Part shown: positions 10,833 to 22,315 of the stretch, piece after piece
Numbering within the stretch: position 1 is the first letter of the stretch
Layout: every line of letters begins with the position of its first letter
NCBI RefSeq assembly: GCF_000764305.2
Contig: NW_025947742.1
Span: 186,001 to 250,000, forward strand
Length of the DNA stretch: 64,000 bases
Source of the DNA: Hyalella azteca
Lineage: Eukaryota > Arthropoda > Malacostraca > Amphipoda > Hyalellidae
Direction: 5' to 3'
Program-made: the position numbers and the translations under genes
Notes under the pieces: model-generated
Told to the model about the DNA's origin: nothing
Seen by the model: the letters and a program-made list of their open reading frames with translations, nothing else
Databases searched by the model: none

Positions 10833-13800
10833 GGAAAAGATTGCTGATGCGAGGTCTAGGTAGCAATCAGTGAAACAAGCCGCATACGCAGCAGACACGC
10901 TCAAAAATACGAAATGAGTGGCGTGAAAAAATAGACATAAATTATAACGAATTTCATGCACTACATGGACCTGCCGCTGCACAGGCTAACCAAAAAACTA
11001 TCGTTATGGAATTACAGTCGGAGACTGGAGGAGATTTCAATTTCACATTTCTGGAAAAAAAATGCACTCAGTAGGATGAAGTTGATTGTTATTAATTGCA
11101 GTAAGGAGCTGGCTATTATTCTTCAAATGGTTCAGCAAGAAAATTAAAAGATACAAAATAAATTGTAGAATTGATGTTATGACTGAGCTACTAACTTGCT
11201 TATATAGATTAAGATACGTTCACAGTCATAAGATTGAAGAAAATAAACAAACCAAAATTAACTCAATAATTGTAAGTAAAACGACTTAATTGTCCAATTA
11301 AAACCGTAAAAGTTAATGCATAGTGGCCATTTAAAAAAATTGTTTACTTCCCATGATCTTTCGTTGAATAAATGATGAATCACTTGCCATAATACTTCGA
11401 CTGAACAGCGTGTAAATACACCAAAGAAATAGTAAATTGGGTGCAATACTAACAGCTAAAAGCTTTGAACTATTCAGTGAGAGGCAGGCAGTGCAGCGAT
11501 GGAACATATGCAAGTAGGGCAGGCACTCCTTGATTCCTGACAAGCAGAGGGCCAACTCAGAATAGTTGTATACATGAACTCGCTGTAATATCATTCACCT
11601 TCATGGACAAAGGCCCTCGCAAGCAAGTATATAAGCAAGCATGCCGCTGCTGCTAAGGTGAGCAGCGTAACCGTCACACCTGCACCTCGACTATCATAAA
11701 TACTGCACAAGAATGGGTTTGAATTATGCTACCTCTGGTATGTGAACTTACGACATACCCCAACAATATTTGAGAAATGAAAAACATTCTACAAATTTTT
11801 ATGACGAATATAAATGTCAACAATTATGAGCCAATTCATAATTTCCATTTCTTATTTCTTCTTCCCATAAACACTGGAATTGAATTAGTCTCGATTGTCT
11901 TTCGGTTTCCAAAGAATATATTCAGAAATTTATGAATCCAGTGATGAAATGATTCGCAAAATGATGGGCTAGTCTTAAGCAATTTTAAACGTTTTCATGA
12001 CACTTTCCTCACCTCACTCATACTGATGTTTAGACGAGTCGCATTTAAAAGAGGATACGCTTTCACGTAACTGAACCTATTGTACGGTATCCGTTGTCCA
12101 GTAAATTCTAACATATCTGAGCATTGCGATTGTTGAAGAACTGGCTAAATTGGATGAATAGGCAGGCAGAATTATAAGCTGATACATCAATATTTGGCGC
12201 CTTTACCTAGATGATCGGCACAGGCAAACCATTCAAATCTCAAACTACAAATCGCAATGCAAGTAGATAGTGAAAGTATATGATGGTTCACTCAGTTACT
12301 TTGTCTGGACGTTACGACATCCACTTCATCAAGTCGACTACATGATCGGTCAGCATACCGGAACTCTTTCAAGCATGGAAGCATTTCAATCAATAATGGA
12401 CTCGGGTTCTTGCAAGATCATCGGAACGCTGAGCAGCTCTTGAATATCGATTGGTTGTGGGTTTGGCATGTTTGAGAGACATCACATGAGCACGACACGC
12501 AAATGAGTCCCCCCGACTGTGGCTGCTATCAAAGACCTACGCGTGATGGCTGAGCAGGGATCATCAGAGCACTTGCTAGACGAGTCTTGCTTGCGAGGAG
12601 GCATAATTTGAATGTGAAGTTCATTAATTAAAGGAAAATATTAAATAAATATCAGTCTAACAGGGTCAAAATTACACATTCATGATGAACGTAAACGCAG
12701 AACAGTAAAAAATGCATTAATTGTTGCAGTCCGAGGCATTTCTTCAGACATTTTCAAATGTTGTTTGCCATTAGAATGATTCGAATTCAGCGATCGTGAT
12801 GCCTTCACAGAGCCAGAGATGTTTGGCTGCAGCGCTGCATGACTCGTGGAGGAGATTCCGAGAAGCGCAAGCAGGAGCTATAGAAGCTCGTTATAAAGAC
12901 TCCATCGTCTAGTGTAGAGAAATATCGGAACCGTCTTCCATCATCATCTGGTGCAGGAGTGGCTCGTTAAACAACACAATAGAGATTGTTATCCACTAAA
13001 ATACGCAGCCTTGCTTCAGTTTGAGATGCCGGCACCACATTATGAGCTCGCAGCCAATATGTGTTCAAAAGTAATACAAATAGACGAGGCGCTGGACTAG
13101 GAGGCGGAGATCTTCGTTGCAAAGGTGTGGAGTATGAAAACTTAAGTGCCTTAAATTGCTATAATATTAAACGCAAAAAATTATTTAAAATGTATTAATA
13201 ATATTCGCGAACATGCATCGATCAAATTTCTCAATAGAGAATATTTAAATATAGCCAAACGACAAATAAATGAAAATGCGTTTTATTAATGCTGAAATAT
13301 CCAAGCATGACGAACAGGATAATATGGAATGTTGAAGGTAGTTCACATCTTGCATTAATCGATAAATTTATCAACAAAAAAATTTAGATTACATGCATTA
13401 TTTGTCATATCCGCCAGTACACGTTAGCAAATTAACAAGTTTGACATTTCGGCACATTTTTCAAAAATCTTTAGAGAAATTTTTCAAAGAAGATCACGTC
13501 TCGAAATGAAGGAACTTGCGAATAAAGGACAAAAGGAGAGCCTCAATAACCAGCCAGGCATGGATCACATCAAGGCTTGCTACTCTCAATGCCATTAACA
13601 AGTTTACGTTCCTTGGTCAGGTTCAGTCAATTTCCATCATCTCCAGCAGATCTAGCATTGTGAATATCTCACAAACGTCCTCGCCGCAACTCCTCTCGTT
13701 CCAAGAAGTACTGGTCACAAAAAGAGCTGATGAGCAGCGATTGAACGATTAGAATTGCGTTATTCATCTCAAAATAATAAACGCTCGGAAATACGGAGTG

Positions 13801-14000
13801 CCGCACATGTGACATGAATATGATTAAGGAGTTAAATTTTCGGAGCTTCGAACTATGTTTTGAATAAAATTGAATTTAACAAGTGGCAGTAGCAATTGCA
13901 GGGCAGTAATTACTAGCAATAATTTGACAATAATATCGCCTGTACGACAGCAATGGCGACAAAACTACAGCAATCCATGGCGATCTTTCCTGCTCCATGA
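10833..14000. other. Intronic DNA without a confirmed gene
   Basis: Mostly AT-rich and featureless. The interval 12280-13130 is less AT-rich than its surroundings and has several short open frames, but these have no consistent frame or splice sites, so I assign no gene. No RNA gene or mobile element is recognised. Confidence 0.45.
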
Positions 14001-14052
14001 CGCGATCTCACGATCCGTACTTTTGTCCTATATCGTGATTTCTCGATATGGA
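14001..14052 (-). repeat. Reverse-orientation copy of the 30-bp intronic unit
   Basis: Read on the minus strand, this block gives CATATCGAG..ATCACGATATAGG followed by ATCGTGAGATCGCG. That is the signature (ATCGTGAGATC..CGATATGG) of the plus-oriented 30-bp units at 14408-14575. It flanks the 28-bp array on the left. Confidence 0.6.
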
Positions 14053-14056
14053 TCAA

Positions 14057-14335
14057 CGGCAATAAAAAAATAGCATGGAAGCAAAATCAATAACGTACGT
14101 AATAGAATGACAGCAGAGGCAATAACGTAATAGCATGACAGCAAAGGCAATAACGTAATAGCATGACAGCAAAGGCAATAACGTAATAGCAACAGCAGAG
14201 GCAATAACGCAATAGCATAACAGCAAAGGCAATAACGTAATAGCATAACAGCAAATGCAATAACGTAATAGCATAACAGCAGAGGCAATAACGTAATAGC
14301 ATAACAGCAAAGGCAATAACATAATAGCATGAGAG
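14057..14335. repeat. 28-bp minisatellite
   Basis: Eight good tandem copies from about 14112, preceded by one degenerate copy from 14057. The core is GGCAATAACGTAATAGCAT plus ACAGCAAA. One copy near 14190 is 2 bp short. Three units (84 bases) give a 28-residue repeat on the minus strand, so long hydrophobic minus-strand frames (for example 14053-14586) arise here; I treat them as array artefacts. Confidence 0.92.
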
Positions 14336-14407
14336 CCGATACAAACGAAAATTTGTCTAGACAGATTGCAATTTCCCATGAAAATTTCACCGAAAATGTA
14401 ATAAAAG

Positions 14408-14575
14408 AACGATCGTGAGATCAAGATATGAAACTTAGGACAAATCGTGAGATTGCGATATGGAAAAGGACAGATCGTGATATCACGATATGGAAAAGGA
14501 CAGATCGTAAAATCAAGACGTGCAACATATGTATTGATCGTGAGATCGCGATATGGAACAAACGACTGATCACCA
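14408..14575 (+). repeat. 30-bp tandem repeat with a perfect 16-bp palindrome
   Basis: About five diverged copies of a 30-bp unit, roughly ACAGATCGTGAGATCGCGAT followed by ATGGAAAAGG. In the copy at 14474-14489 the centre is the exact palindrome ATCGTGATATCACGAT. A reverse-oriented block lies at 14001-14052, so the 28-bp array is enclosed by opposing copies. Confidence 0.8.
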
Positions 14576-14892
14576 GATATAGTCATAGAAAAAAATATAT
14601 TAAAATAATTCGCGACGGATATTCAATGCAAGGCATCGACTAAGGCGAGGTAAATAGAAAAAATTCCCCTGTTGGTATTCAGCTTTTAAAAGGCTATGAA
14701 ATAAATTGAAATTGTCACGAACCTAAAACAAATATTTTGGTTAAATCGAACAAATTGATATTTCAAATCGAACATAAAAAATGTCAATAAAAACAGAACA
14801 TTGAACGGCGATCAACGAAACAACATCTGCAAAAGACAGCATTCATGTACTCATATATTTGTTAACATTGAATACGCATCAGCTATACTTAC

Positions 14893-15911
14893 AGGTCATC
14901 AAGGTGCACCCATCGGGCACTGTAAGTGCCGTTCGAGGGCGCCGCCGAGGTAGACGCATCCTGAGACTCTTGGCAAGAATCGTCCATGTCTGGAAGAGCT
15001 ACCTTATCCACAGGGGTAGCAAAGCCCTTCACTAGTCGACGAACACTGACCACTTCTGCTCTGCTGGCAACCATGGGCTTCCCTTGAATAATTTCTGCGC
15101 AGACTGGAGTATCAACCGTCGAACGGGAACAGTTCCCATTATCGGAAAACTCAATACACTCGTACATCTCTCCGTTGTTGACGCTAAGAGTTCTCTTCAA
15201 GAGAAACCGACTAGTATCTGCCATATATTTTGTGATGCTGGCTCTCGACCTCGCCCCAGGTTTGATACGAGGAAGCGATCCGTACAGAGGATTGTCTTGA
15301 TGATAGTTGTACAGAGAAGAAGATGTGGTAGGTAAGAGACGCAAACTAGTAGAAGATTCAAAAACTTCTGAGTGAACATCGCCAGTATTGACGAAATCTA
15401 CCGAATTTTCGAAATCAACTGTGCTCAAATCTGAGCCGAAGCCGGTGTCGAACGAATTGCTTAGGCATGAGGATCTCATGGACGATGAACGAGATGGCGT
15501 GGCAGAAGGATTAAGCCTTGAGGCAAATGCCTTATTTCTAAAATCTGCAACATTCAGGCGATCACTTGAAAAAGGTTCGTTAATACTTGAACTAACTGTT
15601 TCAAAGTTCTTCACTAATTGCCGCACATTCATTCGACCTGAGAATCCATCAGTTGATGGCTTACCAATAGCTTCAGGACCAAGTTCTGGAGTGGACGAAT
15701 AGAGCGAACTCTTCTTGGTTCTCAAGCTTTTGAGCATTTCTCGCTCGCACGGAGTTCGAAAACTGGGAGAACGGCGTTTCTGACTGTTCTTCCTGTACAC
15801 AGATTGTGTTTTAGACTCACTTTTTCTCAGCTCCAATTTGTACGTTGTTTGCGGCACGGCCCTGAGGTCAGATATCCGATGCCCTGCAGACTCCTGTGAT
15901 GGCACTGACAT
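14893..15911 (-). CDS. First recognised coding exon of an unidentified Ser-rich protein
   Basis: Seen: a minus-strand reading frame of 339 complete codons plus two bases. It is more GC-rich than its flanks. I start it at the ATG at 15911-15909, which has A at -3 (GTGAAAATGTC). The same frame has a stop (TAA) at 15950-15948, so this is either the true start or an exon entered by an acceptor within those 39 bases. The exon ends in a strong donor, CT|GTAAGTATAG, with the intron beginning at 14892. The protein is Ser/Thr-rich and mostly disordered, with basic patches around residues 29-67. A motif VRQLVKNFE at residues 96-104 recurs as VRRLVKGFA at 290-298. I see no signal peptide, membrane segment or enzyme motif. 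Known: this composition is typical of cytoskeletal or signalling scaffolds. The function is unknown. Plus-strand frames over the exon are shadows. Confidence 0.82.
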
Positions 15912-18409
15912 TTTCACAACTTTTGTGGGGGCTTCGGGCAAACACACTTATTTATGTAACCACGATCAGATGTAGAACAGCTAACTTAGCTCAAAAGCAA
16001 GATAATTTCTAAAGCGGATACATATACAATCTCTTATGCGATCTTTCATGCCGCTCGGCAGAATAACACAAAAAATCATAGCTAAAGAATTCAGATTGGG
16101 TTATTGCTCAGGAATCAATACTGCTAACTGATGCGTCTGAAAGAAACGGAGAGAAATACAAAGCCAATGATTCACGTGCAAACATGAAGCGGCATCAGCA
16201 ATGTAGTCTAAACCAACCAAGAGGGCACTTGTGAGGCCGCAATGGAATTCAAAGCATCGCGCTGTCAACACGCGAAAGGTCAGCAGCCAGGAAAGGGCGA
16301 CACCTACAGAGATTTTTGAGGGCGACAGCTGTGCTGAAAAACTCGCAAGAAGAAACACGCGAAGGGCGCTTTCGAATATCTCACTCCAACATAGATAACA
16401 CTAGTAAAATAAAATCCTTGAAACAAGAAATTAGTGTTAGTAACTACTTGTACAGGTTTGCTTTCAAAAGATAGCTGTATAATTTGGTTCTATAATATTA
16501 ATGATACTATACTTAAATTATAATTTTGGCTAGCAAAGATGTGTCAGTAAATACTTTGCTCAGGTTTGCTGGTGAAGAGATATCTACATGAATACACGAC
16601 ACATCGCTGCACCCTAATGATCATGATGATACACGTAAATGTTCAGGTTAGGGAACAAATGTTAAAAATTTACGTTTACACAAAAAAAATTACAGCATCG
16701 TCATTTTTAGTGTCTCTCGCAAATGCATAAAGATTTTTTGTGCAATAATTGCGTAGAAAATTATTTATATATTATAGATCGTTTGTGAGTTTGTATCCTC
16801 GCGTGTTGCAAATATATGTACCATAGTTATTCGAACACGTATCCACAATGCCTATCGTGACGTGATATGGCACTCATGTACCATAAATGTTATTTCCTAT
16901 AATGGAGCCATGCGGGGTCGCGAAACGAGAGTTGGACGAATAATACTGATTAAATATTAATTCAAATTTAGTTCAAAGCCGTCACAAATTCAGCAACTTG
17001 TCTATATACTTATATTTTTTCAATTCTAGGCTTCACTTTGAAAATGAATATGATGGCAGAAGAGGCACGGAAATCAATCAATCAATAATGAAGCAAATCT
17101 ATGGTATTATATTGGATGCCGAGCAACGGCAGGGGTTAACGCGTGAGTTCAACAATCAACATACGATTGATTTTACATCACTATTGCACGAGCTGGGGTG
17201 GAGTGTCAATAAATATATTAAATTTTATTTGTCTTTTCGTAGTTGGTGTATACAACATTAATTTTAAACATGGCAGAAAAACGATCGTCTATGAAGACGA
17301 AGTTGCTTCAATTTACACTTTAGAAGAACGAATTTTTGTGCAGGATAACAGGTCTTCACTTCATTAGTTCTCGGACGTCGTGCAGGTCCGCAAATGAGAG
17401 AGCGATTGAAGATATCGACGAGGCGTATCGCATGTACATCGGCTACTCGATCGAGCGCTGCAATGCCTTGCACGTCAACAACAGATAAGGGAATGATTGG
17501 ACGCGCGCTAAAACGCAGTGAGTTAAGGCAATTTAAAGCACACACTCGACTAATAGGATTAAGAGGCACTCGCAGTTTGGAGCTCATAATGTATACGAGA
17601 TCTCGCTGTTAAAACTGATAGAATAATATACGTTATCAAGAAGACCTAATTGACTGCGTCACTAATTGAAGATATCGCATCACATGATAGCTCTGCACTT
17701 GCCATGACGAGACGACGCTATTGTGAAAGTTACTTTAGAAAAGAGACTTAACTTTAGCCAAACTTGAACGAAAACTTTTTCAGAATTCCTCGACACATGT
17801 ACTCATTAAATTAGTTCAATCGAAGGTACAAAAAGGAGCTGAAATTATTATGCATTTCCCATCGTCGAGTTACTTTGAAAAATTGATTCTAGTTTATTCT
17901 CAATTTCACAGCCTACCGATGATCCATCATATGTCTTGGTGAAAAAGCGACTGACAATTTAATTCTGTATCTCAAGTTATTTCGTATCAGAAGCCCATTA
18001 CAGCCAAAATTCCGCTATTCTTGGTGATCATACACCGACAGAGGTATGTGGATTAGCGAGATATTTAGATTATTTTTTAAAAGGTTTGTTACATGGATGC
18101 ACGGTCAAATGTCTGCGGGATTAGTTACGATGGCATTCAAGATTCGTAACTGTTTGATTAATGGTTCGTAACATGCTTTGCAGTACGCCAAAAGAACGTA
18201 AATCCTAAGCATTATCATGATAATTTAGTCAGAGAATGGTTGAAACATTAAGGGAACTGAAAGCAAAATCAGTTAAATTTGTCCTACGAGCTGGAAGTGT
18301 ATTTACTCGGATGCTCGTTTCAAGAAAAATGCAAACCTCAAAAATGCTAGCATAAAATTATATCATGCCTCTTAGGCCCCAATAAAAATTATTGCGCATA
18401 ACTCCGCGT
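15912..18409. other. Region upstream of the minus-strand start; no gene seen
   Basis: This lies 5' of the proposed start codon of the minus-strand gene and may contain its 5' UTR, promoter or a 5' intron. On the minus strand a weak acceptor-like TTATCTTGCTTTTGAG occurs near 16000. No clear TATA box or coding frame was identified; the 85- to 107-codon frames here lack supporting splice sites. Confidence 0.4.
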
Positions 18410-18716
18410 AGTGAAGCCCACACGGCAGCATGCAATAAATGTAGCATAAGACCGTATAGTGGAGCCCACACGGCAGCATGCAATAAGTGTAGCATAAGAC
18501 CATGTAGTGGAGGCCACAAGGCAGCATGCAATAAGTGTAGCATAAGACCGTATAGTACGTGGAGCCCACACGGCAGCATGCAATAAGTGTAGCATAAGAC
18601 CGTATAGTGGAGCCCACACGGCAGCATGCAATAAGTGTAGCATAAGACCGTGTAGTGGAGCTCACAAAAGCATAAGACCGTGTAGTGGAGCCCACAAGGC
18701 AGCATGCAATAAGTGG
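18410..18716. repeat. 48-bp minisatellite, about six copies
   Basis: Tandem units of 48 bp: the core CGGCAGCATGCAATAAGTG is followed by TAGCATAAGACCGTATAGTG and GAGCCCACA. The first two cores start 48 bases apart. One unit has a 3-bp insertion (TAGTACGTGG) and one is internally deleted near 18660. The 16-residue repeats read from all frames are consequences of the period, not proteins. Confidence 0.93.
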
Positions 18717-20518
18717 AGCAGCAGACGTTACTCGGTGCCGTCGCGCGTACGTTTCCTGTTCACGACAGAGCCGTCATTGTTAAGAAAAGAGCGCCTGCAC
18801 TGCGTCTGGCTTGCGCTCTAAAAATCACTACAAAAGAATTTACCTTTCTGCCTCCGCATTCAGCTAGAAAAGGCAAGTTTAACTTAGGAATATTTGCGGA
18901 TTTTCCCAATAGGCTGCCCCTTCAGTTGCAAGAAAACAACAACGAAAAAAATAGTGTTAAGAGAAGAAAAAGAAATATCAAATTGTAAGCCCAAGGGTCA
19001 AAATCGCACAAATCGTGTGAGCCCAAGCACACGGTTTAACCTATCAATCAGCCAAATCCATTCCCAAATTGTATTATACGTTAAAGGAGGGACGGATACA
19101 ATAAGATTTCAGACTTGTAGAACAGCGAGCGTATTCTAGAAGCATCTTTTCGACGCGCAGGGACATAAAACACGCGATCAAAGGTTGGTTATGACGCAAT
19201 TGCTGTTAGTAAAACGATCGTCCAATATAGAAGCTCTACTGTTCTCACTGCATCGACGAGCCTTGGAATTGACTCAACGTACTAAGTGCAAACGCAATAA
19301 ATATCAAGACTACAGTCACTACAGAGTTTGTCTGTAATCGACGGTAAATGAAAATATGAATATTTACAACTTCTTATGATGAGATGTTTTGACCGTTCGA
19401 AGCTTAAAAATACAACGCGACAACGCGATTGACGATCGTCTGCAATTACTCGAAACACCAACGTTTTCGTGAATATACATAACTGAAATTAATAAGTTTT
19501 AAGAGATCAACAAACAAAATGTTTCATTATCATTGAAGAGGCCAATGTAAAACAAAATTATCTCCAGTTACGAACAAAAATTTTGCCCTGAGGATCTCGG
19601 CAACTACACTCCTGCAAATGAACAAAATTTCGAGAATCCACTAAAAAAATGCAACAATATGAACTACAATGAATAAACACCTCAAATTTTTCGAAACTAA
19701 TTCAAATAATACTTAAAGATTATTAAAGTAATAATCTTCACTGTAAATTATTATCGGTCACTCTCTAAACGACGTGTAGAACAAATATTGCCATTAGAAG
19801 AAATGAAGGACGCTGAATTAGGTGACTAGCGTGACACAACAGAGTCCGATTCATCTTTAGGTTACTTATAAGAAATTCAGATAAAGTTGATTCCGTAGAG
19901 CGGACTTTGAAGACTGCCAGATGGGAAGACATAATTTTAAAAAATGAGCAGCACGTTATCCGTGAAGCATGCAGTGAGGGGTTCTTATCACCAGCTACCC
20001 TCAACCAAAGTAAACCGCACAAGCTGGGACCCACGGCCGCGCACAGCCGGAGTACGCAGGACGATAAGCGCAGCCAAGGTAAGGAGTTCTCAGACTCTAA
20101 ACCCTCGACATTTGAGACCAATTATAGACGATAATTTCTTACAGTATACATCACGAGTTTTACGATTTTACTAACCCAATAAACAGACTGAGCTCAGAGT
20201 TCTATTCAATTGAAGGGAGGAGTTGAATACGGAACCAATACGAGTCGAAGGAAGACAAGGAAGATTTGCGTCCTGACCCAACGTTTAATCTATGATCAAC
20301 GTTAATCTATGACTGTGAAAAGTTCTTGCGAAAAGATCCTTAAAATTCAGCCTGCATAAGAACAGAGTACGGCGATTTTCCAAAATATAACTTTCAAATG
20401 CAAATTTTTCGTGGAACCAATTAACTCTTACCTACTCGCCGTGGTAACATTTCTTCACTCGACAAAATGTGTAGTTACAAATTATTCAACCAACTCATGA
20501 AACATGTGTCAAGGTGGT
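18717..20518. other. No confirmed gene
   Basis: A donor-like AAG|GTAAGG lies at 20076-20084 on the plus strand after a moderately GC-rich open stretch (19907-20078), but no good acceptor or recognisable protein accompanies it. The 91-codon plus frame at 18713-18988 overlaps the edge of the 48-bp array and resembles no family I know. Confidence 0.4.
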
Positions 20519-20560
20519 AGTGGCATAATGGCAGTTTACATTGTAAACTTTAATGCCACT
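20519..20560. repeat. 42-bp imperfect palindrome
   Basis: Outer arms AGTGGCAT (20519-20526) and ATGCCACT (20553-20560) and inner arms AGTTTACA (20533-20540) and TGTAAACT (20542-20549) are both perfect complements, separated by short mismatched bulges. It could form a long hairpin. No flanking element was recognised. Confidence 0.7.
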
Positions 20561-20720
20561 GTAAAAACATCCCAAAGTCACGGCATGTGGCGCCAGCTTC
20601 CGAAATGAACGGTCACGGCAGTCAGACCACACGTAAGATTTAGACACTTCACGCCGACCGAGCGTGAGGGATGTAAGATGTCCATTTTGGGATGCGCGAT
20701 GAAACACTTTCACCATTAAA

Positions 20721-20880
20721 CCCCCACTTCTCCTCCCCGCAGCTATGCCCCCATTCCTCCCCTTTCCTCCTCATTCTGTAGGAACACTCGCTCCCCCCCC
20801 CTCAATGGAACACTAACCCCCCTCAATTCCACACGCGAATGTGACCGCGACCCATGACCTCCTGAGGCCACACCCCCCGC
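20721..20880. other. C-run-rich tract, potential quadruplex on the minus strand
   Basis: A GC-rich block with C-runs of 5 (20721), 4 (20735), 5 (20748), 9 (20793), 6 (20817) and 6 (20873). The complementary strand therefore has many G-runs that could form G-quadruplexes. A 60-codon Gly-rich minus frame (20743-20925) is a by-product of the composition. No gene is assigned. Confidence 0.55.
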
Positions 20881-22132
20881 TCCAACTTCCACAAGCTCCA
20901 TAGGGCTTCCCGTGGCACCGTTCACCGTTTTCCATACTCGCTCCCTAAGTAGCCTCCTATTACCGCTTACTGATTTATTACCGACCAGGCAGATTCGTGT
21001 TCCAGCTTGTAAATATATTTGAACCGCTCATCGATTTGCATAAGCTCACCCACTCGCTTCGTTAGCAATGCATCTACGTCTACCTTATTCATTATTTATA
21101 TGAGAAATGTATTGTAGAAGTAAACTATTGATCCTTAATGACGGTGAAGGGCTTAGAAAACCGATTTTACAGCCACTACAGTTATTTAGAACAAAGCATT
21201 CTTATATTACGAGTTGGAAGATGTATTCTGGATGCGTGTCCATACGATAGCTCGAACTACATTCCAGGCTCCAAACTCATGCGCCTCACCTCGAGCAACA
21301 CAATTTACAGGAACAAACTTCAAGGGATGATGAAAGAGAAAGTACGACAACAGTTACTTGAAATTCATTGCTTTTACATGGCTGCTTGCTTAGATGCCCT
21401 AAATGTTCGAATCATTCTGATTGTATATAATACTGAATGAACATTATAAGGTAAATCGAAATTAAATGGCATTAGAATGAAGTGAATCCTACCTCGCATC
21501 AATAAAATAATTCATCAAACTTTTACATTAAATGTTGGAAGCTAATGAAGCCGCTCAGAATGATTCATCGTTTGCCTTACGCAAGAAAACAAACATTAAA
21601 TAAACTGCTTGTGACACTCTCATGCAATGCCGGCAAAAATAAAGCTCAGCAACCAAGCACTCAGGAACCTTCATGTTAGCTTAGACACAATTATGTCGTC
21701 ACACGTGAACAACGAGATCACGAAACAATAATAATGAAAAAGAGCCAAACAAATCTAGAACACTTTCCTATTAGTAACACCCAACACAATGCTATGCAAG
21801 ATCACCAATGCATATTAATCGACATTTTTAGTACGGCCCTTCGTATATATAACATCTTATTTTCCAGGATAGTGGCGACTTAGATCAATACGAATGACTT
21901 GTTCATCGAACGTTCAATACCTGCAGTGAAGAAAATTACCAATAGAAGCAACAAGTGACAGATATAGATCGAAATTAAAACTCTCCTCCTCAAGATATAG
22001 TTAGAAAGTTGATTTTGTGTCTAATAAAAGGAGCTGTGTCGTTAAATTTATCATCGGAAGAACGGTCGCGACTATATCACAATGGAAGACCACTCGAGCC
22101 GCAGAAATTAAGCTTGAAACTTTTTTGAAATT

Positions 22133-22315
22133 ATGGCTACCCTGGATATAAATGCCATGCCACTCCATGCTATTCCTGGCCAGAGCTCTGATAACGAAAA
22201 TGAGATAGATGCATCAAAAGAGTTGCGTCTCGCTGCTGCAAATCTCCTTCTTGATCAGGCTATGGAGCAGAATTTACGAGCCCCAGAGGAAACTGAACTC
22301 CAGTCAAACACCTGA
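22133..22315 (+). CDS. Unidentified 60-codon reading frame, possible gene start or relic
   Basis: Seen: ATG with A at -3 and G at +4, an in-frame stop shortly upstream, then 60 codons ending in TGA at 22313-22315. The codons look coding-like (many GAN and GCN) and the product is soluble, acidic and predicted helical in its second half (around residues 27-52). A shifted frame (codons beginning at 22300) stays open to a TGA at 22369-22371 and is also coding-like, so this may be a frame-broken relic of a longer protein. A TATA-like TATATATAAC lies about 290 bases upstream. I recognise no family. It could equally be a chance ORF. Confidence 0.25.
   Translation: MATLDINAMPLHAIPGQSSDNENEIDASKELRLAAANLLLDQAMEQNLRAPEETELQSNT

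Larger units (their letters stand above)
4790..14892 (-). other. 10.1 kb phase-2 intron joining the two exons
   Basis: Bounded on the minus strand by GTAAGTATAG at the 5' end and a pyrimidine-rich TTTTTTCTGACAG at the 3' end; a branch-point-like CTGAAAT lies about 20 bases before the acceptor. The phases of the two exons agree, so no intermediate exon is required, although one of suitable phase is not excluded. The intron holds the 19-bp, 24-bp, 28-bp and 30-bp tandem arrays listed separately. I see no coding-like stretch between 4790 and 8500 beyond chance frames; the frame at 5579-5944 (minus, 121 codons) is what AT-rich DNA gives by chance. Confidence 0.65.

Noticed and set aside
10419..10982. 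187-codon minus ORF and a 116-codon plus ORF with 8-residue repeats
   Set aside because: Direct consequence of the 24-bp period; both strands are open over the array and flanks are non-coding.
14028..14586. Hydrophobic minus ORFs of 85-177 codons resembling membrane proteins
   Set aside because: The hydrophobic pattern is a 28-residue repeat from three 28-bp units; it starts and ends in flanking repeats.
15084..15702. Plus-strand ORFs of 83 and 104 codons
   Set aside because: Antisense to the long minus-strand exon and without splice support.
14893..15911. Naming the Ser-rich gene as a RhoGEF or cytoskeletal regulator
   Set aside because: Composition and short motifs suggest a scaffold, but no DH, PH, SH3 or other domain is visible, so a name would be a guess.
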